Shown: positions 59,345 through 64,000 of the stretch, piece after piece | How positions within the stretch are numbered: position 1 is the stretch's first letter | Layout: each line of letters starts with the position of its first letter | Origin: Streptococcus mitis | Lineage (GTDB): Bacteria > Bacillota > Bacilli > Lactobacillales > Streptococcaceae | NCBI RefSeq assembly: GCF_013305725.1 | Contig: NZ_CP047883.1 | Span: 1,777,001 to 1,841,000 of the forward strand | Direction of reading: 5' to 3' | Length of the DNA: 64,000 bases | Translations under genes and position numbers: made by a program | The notes under the pieces: model-generated | Seen by the model: only the letters and a program-made list of their open reading frames with translations | Told to the model about the DNA's origin: nothing | Databases searched by the model: none

Positions 59345-61981
59345 TTAATTCGGTGTCGCAAATGTATAGTAGTAAGCTGGATATAGGACAGAAAAATGTA
59401 CCTTATCCTGTACTCCTTGGATATTACATTCTGAAACGAGGAATGAACCGTCTGGATTCACAGCTTCCACAATCGCAACATGGCCGTATACATCTGGTGT
59501 CCCACCAAATCCACCTACTACTGATACAACAGCTCCTTTTGTTGGAGTTGTACTATACCGCCATCCTTTTGCGACTAGGCTTGCCACCCAATCCTGACCA
59601 TTACCAAGGTAACCATAAGCTCCTGATAAGTCTGTAATCGTTCCTAGTTCAACTAAACGATTATAGGCATACCAAGTACATTGTCCCACTTCATAACCGC
59701 TTCCTTGTTGTGTAGTCATAGAAGCCTGTGTTGGAGGGTGTTCCACTTTTGACTTATACTCTTCAGGGAAATTCCAGGAAGACGCTAACGCTCCACCTCC
59801 TCGAACTTGTTGAGTAAGAAAAGCGTGGATCTGCTTAGCGTTATTTTGGCGCTCTAGGACCTTGTCTCCAGAGTTCCCTTCCCAGTTAACCAGGAACCGC
59901 TCTGTAAGTGTCTCCACGTCTTCTGTGCTAGTTAGAATCGATGTCAATTCAGTGATATAGTAAGGAGTATCCCCCTCCAACATAAAATCTAACTGCAGTT
60001 CTAAATCGTACCACTTTTTATCTTTTGATTTTGCATAATTCAATAATAGAGTATGCCTAGTAGAACCATCTGCTGTATCTGTCCACTGACCTAATCCTAA
60101 ACCTCGATGAAGAATATTTGGATACCCACCATCATAGATAGCAGGTCCCCCTATAGATAACCAGGACTCATCATCCCAGGAAGAAGAATCAGCCCCTACT
60201 GGTGGGCTAAGATAATCTCCTTCAGCACGTTTAGGATTGATATTGCTTTCAGTCGCAAAGTTCCCAAGCATGGCTGCCAAACCATTATCTGTTAGCCCTG
60301 GTACCTTTTGCTTCAAGTAGTCTTTTATTGCTCGTGATTTTTGCCCCAAATCACCGTCAAGTGTAGTAATGACTGAGGTTGTCTGATTGTAGATGACAGA
60401 TTGAAAGTAAAAGCCCGGATTGACTGATGTCCACTTTTCTTTCTTATCCTTTGTCTCTTTTTCCTCCAATTTTTGATACTGGATGACCTGGTAACCATTT
60501 GACGTTACCTTCCCAACCTCGTCTCCAACTTTGACCTGATCACCATCAGAAACACGGATATTTCCTACCTCTTCATAAGTAAAGATGGCTTTATCTGTTT
60601 TGATGGATACAGTCGTATCATCTGTCACACTGACTTTACCCTCAAGAGGAGCTCTTATAGCTTGCCCTGTTGAAGCTTTTAGTTGTGTTTTCTCATAGAT
60701 TTCACTCTTAGAGGTATAACCAAACCGCTTCAGGATAACTAGAGGAGCTTGATAAGAAGGGTCGTCCTCCTGGTAAAAGGGGTTAGCTAGTTCTTGATAA
60801 GAGGGGTACCGACCAACCTCTTTAGTCAACTCCTCTAGCTCTTTATACTCTTCTAACTCGCTATCACTCAACTTAGCCCACTTGAGATCTGACGAGGAAC
60901 CATATAAATCAGCCATCTTTTTCAAATTATGAGGATTATCATTCAAATGATTCCAAAGGTCATTCAAGGCATCCGAATAGTGATTGAAACCTAACGTCCC
61001 AGCCCATTCTCCACCAGTTCCCTCATTCCAGTTACTTTCTGGTTTCCACTCACTACCGTAGCGAAAATTCATGAAAAAGAGCATATCATCGATGTTCGTC
61101 CAATAGTCAACCTTATCATTTGACTTCTCTCGATCTCGTTTACTGATCTGAAGCCAGGACTTATTCAGGTCAAATTCATTTTGTTGGACAGGACCACCGC
61201 CTCCAAATATGGCCATAAATATCCCTAAAACAGCAAAGATGAAGAACATCAAGAAATAGGACTTAACTGCTAATGGATTGGATAGGATGGAACGTAGAGG
61301 CTTTGTCGCAACCTTCAAAACCTTCCCTGTACCTCTTGATACCTTCCCAAATTTTGAACGAGCTATCCGATTCCTAGTCTGTTTCATCTTTTTGCTGAGT
61401 TTTCCTTCCCAGGAGAACTCTCTAGGTGTTCGAGTATACCCTCGCCCTCTGATGAAATTATAGCTTCTATTGAGCTGTCCATAGCTGTGCTTGATAGAGT
61501 ACTTAGACAGATTTCCTGCAGCCTTCGTTGCTCTTTTAGATGCGTTTAACTGATACTTGAACTGACGTATATTCTGCCTCGCCTGAACCCAGTCTCCAAG
61601 AATCTCATTATCTCTGACTGTCTTCTCAACGTCGTGTCTCGCTTTCATTCGAGTGCTTTGTTTTGTTCGTCTCTTTATACGATTGGGAATATAGCTGTCA
61701 TCAGCTTTTTTAGCTCGTTTATAGAGCGTTGTTGCAATTTGTTTTTCCAACTTTGCTCGATCACGTTGTTGCTTAAAGAAAAGACCTCTAGCTGTTGCTT
61801 GAGGTCCTTTGTGTAGTTTATAATCTTTGTTCGCTAAGCGATAATTCTTCTTAGCTTCTTTAAATGCAACTTTTGAGTTTAAACGTGCTTCTTTAGGATT
61901 TTTTTCTGCATTCTGGGAGGATCCTTCTTTGATTCTCCGCTTACGCTCCTGTTTTAATTGATTGGGATCACTTTCAAACAA
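59345..61981 (-). CDS. Bifunctional peptidoglycan hydrolase of the transfer apparatus (lysozyme-like plus CHAP)
   Basis: An 878-aa membrane-anchored protein. About 1-235 is a highly basic, coiled cytoplasmic region; one helix at about 242-264 (SYFLMFFIFAVLGIFMAIF); a segment near 445-500 with degenerate M23/lipoyl-like strands; a phage-tail-lysozyme-like domain at about 545-690 (GLAAMLGNFATESNINPKRA); and a CHAP amidase at about 750-878 with Cys in VGQCTWYAYNRL and His in VYGHVAIVE. It would open the wall for the mating channel. The start is TTG at 61979-61981, 6 nt after GAGAGGTGA; no ATG lies in the first 100 codons. Confidence 0.88.
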   Translation of the reverse strand: MFESDPNQLKQERKRRIKEGSSQNAEKNPKEARLNSKVAFKEAKKNYRLANKDYKLHKGPQATARGLFFKQQRDRAKLEKQIATTLYKRAKKADDSYIPNRIKRRTKQSTRMKARHDVEKTVRDNEILGDWVQARQNIRQFKYQLNASKRATKAAGNLSKYSIKHSYGQLNRSYNFIRGRGYTRTPREFSWEGKLSKKMKQTRNRIARSKFGKVSRGTGKVLKVATKPLRSILSNPLAVKSYFLMFFIFAVLGIFMAIFGGGGPVQQNEFDLNKSWLQISKRDREKSNDKVDYWTNIDDMLFFMNFRYGSEWKPESNWNEGTGGEWAGTLGFNHYSDALNDLWNHLNDNPHNLKKMADLYGSSSDLKWAKLSDSELEEYKELEELTKEVGRYPSYQELANPFYQEDDPSYQAPLVILKRFGYTSKSEIYEKTQLKASTGQAIRAPLEGKVSVTDDTTVSIKTDKAIFTYEEVGNIRVSDGDQVKVGDEVGKVTSNGYQVIQYQKLEEKETKDKKEKWTSVNPGFYFQSVIYNQTTSVITTLDGDLGQKSRAIKDYLKQKVPGLTDNGLAAMLGNFATESNINPKRAEGDYLSPPVGADSSSWDDESWLSIGGPAIYDGGYPNILHRGLGLGQWTDTADGSTRHTLLLNYAKSKDKKWYDLELQLDFMLEGDTPYYITELTSILTSTEDVETLTERFLVNWEGNSGDKVLERQNNAKQIHAFLTQQVRGGGALASSWNFPEEYKSKVEHPPTQASMTTQQGSGYEVGQCTWYAYNRLVELGTITDLSGAYGYLGNGQDWVASLVAKGWRYSTTPTKGAVVSVVGGFGGTPDVYGHVAIVEAVNPDGSFLVSECNIQGVQDKVHFSVLYPAYYYTFATPN

Positions 61982-62007
61982 AAGAAATCACCTCTCTTTC
62001 TATTTTT

Positions 62008-64000
62008 TTAACCATCTGTCGCAACCAATTGATACAGTTTGGTATCTTTAGGGATAGGATTTTCAAATGGGACAATGGTATCTCCAGCGACAATCAAACC
62101 AGTACCCTTTGCTTTTGGCCGCAAGACAAATCGCTCTAGTGAAGGCGTAAGAGGGATAACCTGCTCCAGGGCTTCCAGGTCTGTTCGTTTCAGCTTCAGG
62201 AGGGCTAGAAACTCACAGTTTGCGACTAGCTTTCTACCTTCTTCTGTAGATAAAACAGTCTCTGGGTTCTGGGTAATCCCTGTTGGGATGGCTCCATATT
62301 TACGAATACGTGAGTACAGTTCTGTAAAGAAGGTTGCCTGAAGTTTATTCTTGAAGTAGAGCTGCAACTCATCAAAATACAACCATGTAATGGTTTTACC
62401 TTGGTTATTGACTACCTGGTTCCAGATAAAGTCCTGAATCACCAGGAGGGCAAATGGCTTCAATTTACCACTCAACTGCTTGAGATTGAAGATAATAAAG
62501 CGACTATTCATATTGACGTTTGTAGGGTGTGCAAAGATATCATTTGATCCAACAGTATAAGGTTCTGCCTTCAGCGCCAGATCCTTAGCAACGGCTTCAG
62601 GTTGACGTTCCAAAACCGCTTGCCAATCCTTAAAGGTTGGTTTTTCAAATTCCTCATAGGTCTGTCTCGTTACACGGTCAATCATCGCAAATTCATCGTC
62701 TGATACTTCAGAGAATATATTCTCAAACAGGGTTGATAAGAGGTTTGATTTTTGGCCAATCGGATCACTATCTTCTGCTTGCAGTTTATCCTTATCAGGT
62801 AGATCCAGCAAGTTAAAGTGATGTTGTGATCCAGGAGCGATTGTGATAATTTCTGCACCTAATTCTCGGCCAATAACAGTGTATTCATCTTCAGGATCGA
62901 CGATAATGGTATTATCTTCAGGGTAACGTAGTTTGGTAGGAATAATCTCTCCTCCTTTAGCAAGAACAGACTTCCCTGATCCTGAATTCCCAAATATACA
63001 ACCTGAACCTGTATTCAAGTCTTTCTTACGGTCAACTGTGATAGCGTTCTTAGATAGCTGATTCTGGCCATAATAAATTGCACGTGGACTGTTAGATCGA
63101 AGATCTACGTTGGTAAATGGGACTTGTGTGGCCAAGTTACTGGTAGTCATATCTCTCATAAAACGGCGTTTTACGTTGATAAATGGAATCCCAATCGGTA
63201 GAATCGTATTCAAGGATTCTTCCTGGTACAAGTAACACTTATCCAGTTCTACCGTATTCTTACGGACAGATCGTTGAACCTGCTCAGTGTAGATATTCAA
63301 CTCCTCCAGACTGTCAGCCATGAAGAAAATCGTCATCACACCTGAAAACATTTTTTGGTCATTGTCCTGGAGTTCTTCAGTCCATTTCTCTGTTTCTCGA
63401 GATGTCTCCACTGCCTTCCCACCAACAGCCAGGTCACTTCCATAACCTTCTTTTGCTGCAGCCTTCTGACTTTTGATCATTTCCCTACGTACACTTGACT
63501 TAACTGTCTTGATTTTCTTCAGCGCATCTGCAGTATCATAGGGCTTCGCATGCAGACTGATAGCCAGTTCAATTCCTGTATCCAGGATATTCTTAATCAG
63601 TTTGTCATTCAAGAAGGTAGGATATTGTCTAACATACATCACCCTTGCGAAACAATCATCAATTTTCATATGATCTTTTTCAAACTTCAGATAGTTTGGA
63701 GCTACAAAGTCCCTGGTTGATAATCCAGAAATAGCGATGTCTTCATAGTTGAAATCAATAAAACCTTCTCGCCTCAAGAGTTTTCGGAAGATAAGAAGAC
63801 GATCTAATCCCTCTAACTCCTTAAAGGAGATTCCTAAGCCACTGTATTGACTTTCAATAACGCTGGCTGTATCATCAAGGATTCTTCTAGCTTGATGATC
63901 CTGGTCTGTTTGGGTAGTAATCGTCAGATATTTTTCTACCTTGAAGGTATTTTGTTCCTGAGAAAAACGATCATTGATCATCGCATTGTATTCTTTACGA
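62008..64000 (-). CDS. VirB4/TraE-type conjugation ATPase (partial, 5' end outside window)
   Basis: The frame is open to the window edge, and residues ahead of the first internal ATG (R-K-E-Y-N-A-M) continue the protein, so the true start is outside. About 664 residues are visible. Walker A CIFGNSGSGKSVLAKGG and the later ITWLYFDELQLYF Walker B, with TGITQNPETVL downstream, identify the VirB4 ATPase that energises type IV secretion. It lies immediately upstream of the CHAP hydrolase gene, the conserved Gram-positive order. Confidence 0.95.
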   Translation of the reverse strand, partial: RKEYNAMINDRFSQEQNTFKVEKYLTITTQTDQDHQARRILDDTASVIESQYSGLGISFKELEGLDRLLIFRKLLRREGFIDFNYEDIAISGLSTRDFVAPNYLKFEKDHMKIDDCFARVMYVRQYPTFLNDKLIKNILDTGIELAISLHAKPYDTADALKKIKTVKSSVRREMIKSQKAAAKEGYGSDLAVGGKAVETSRETEKWTEELQDNDQKMFSGVMTIFFMADSLEELNIYTEQVQRSVRKNTVELDKCYLYQEESLNTILPIGIPFINVKRRFMRDMTTSNLATQVPFTNVDLRSNSPRAIYYGQNQLSKNAITVDRKKDLNTGSGCIFGNSGSGKSVLAKGGEIIPTKLRYPEDNTIIVDPEDEYTVIGRELGAEIITIAPGSQHHFNLLDLPDKDKLQAEDSDPIGQKSNLLSTLFENIFSEVSDDEFAMIDRVTRQTYEEFEKPTFKDWQAVLERQPEAVAKDLALKAEPYTVGSNDIFAHPTNVNMNSRFIIFNLKQLSGKLKPFALLVIQDFIWNQVVNNQGKTITWLYFDELQLYFKNKLQATFFTELYSRIRKYGAIPTGITQNPETVLSTEEGRKLVANCEFLALLKLKRTDLEALEQVIPLTPSLERFVLRPKAKGTGLIVAGDTIVPFENPIPKDTKLYQLVATDG

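Larger units (their letters stand above)
45128..64000. mobile_element. Integrative and conjugative element, one end (other end outside window)
   Basis: All genes from the transposase to the right edge are on the minus strand and form conjugation, mobilisation and partition modules: DDE transposase, RHH/ParA, MOBP relaxase with accessory protein, TOPRIM/ArdC-like protein, VirD4, VirB8-like, CHAP hydrolase, VirB4. The chromosomal junction must lie between the rpmB promoter (44927) and the transposase; 45128 is a working boundary. The combination resembles TnGBS-type elements, known from group B streptococci. An integrase could still lie beyond the edge. Confidence 0.75.

Overview
The window is chromosomal DNA of a mitis-group Streptococcus (close to S. 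mitis, S. oralis or S. pneumoniae). The evidence is a pneumococcal-type capsule locus beside dexB, DexB, PflB, DinB and IlvA proteins that look nearly identical to the pneumococcal ones, a BOX repeat and a CtsR-controlled clpL. The gene order is not the pneumococcal one as I recall it: blocks that are far apart in S. pneumoniae (clpL-luxS-dexB-cps; pflB-dinB-uppP-ilv-fakA-rpmB; rpsL-rpsG-fusA; a NarL-type two-component system with an ABC exporter) are joined here.

Region 1 (1-9.2 kb, minus strand) is the start of a Wzy-type capsule operon. It has a promoter, cpsA-cpsE, a LicD-family protein, a WecG/TagA-family transferase, a GT4 glycosyltransferase, a UDP-GlcNAc 2-epimerase and the start of a GT2 glycosyltransferase cut by the window edge. 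The epimerase plus TagA-type transferase predict a ManNAc-containing repeat unit. Region 2 (9.3-15.2 kb) holds two AliB-like oligopeptide-binding lipoproteins between the capsule genes and dexB. Region 3 (15.3-22.2 kb) holds a DUF1846 protein, luxS, clpL with CtsR boxes and a small upstream ORF, and pflB. Region 4 (22.4-34.8 kb) holds dinB, uppP, a DUF2207 membrane protein, an amino-acid ABC transporter, a small HTH-like protein, a long gene-free stretch with a TA-flanked palindromic element, and ilvA, ilvC, ilvN, ilvB with a CodY-type box and a BOX element. Region 5 (35-44.9 kb) holds fusA, rpsG, rpsL, a two-component/ABC operon, fakA with an Asp23-family gene, and rpmB.

Region 6 (about 45 kb to the right edge, all minus strand) is the end of an integrative and conjugative element or integrated conjugative plasmid. 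From the chromosome inward it carries an ISLre2-type DDE transposase, a ribbon-helix-helix/ParA partition pair embedded in 12-bp AT-rich repeats, a MOBP relaxase and accessory protein with an oriT-like region, a 1441-aa TOPRIM/ArdC-like protein, a VirD4 coupling protein, small transfer proteins, a VirB8-like protein, a two-hydrolase CHAP protein and VirB4 (running off the edge). No tyrosine or serine integrase is visible. A DDE transposase with plasmid-like partition genes beside a housekeeping promoter recalls the TnGBS family.

The most noteworthy items are this element and its junction, a candidate small RNA next to it, an IS remnant that supplies the relaxase stop codon, the partition repeats, and the clpL leader.
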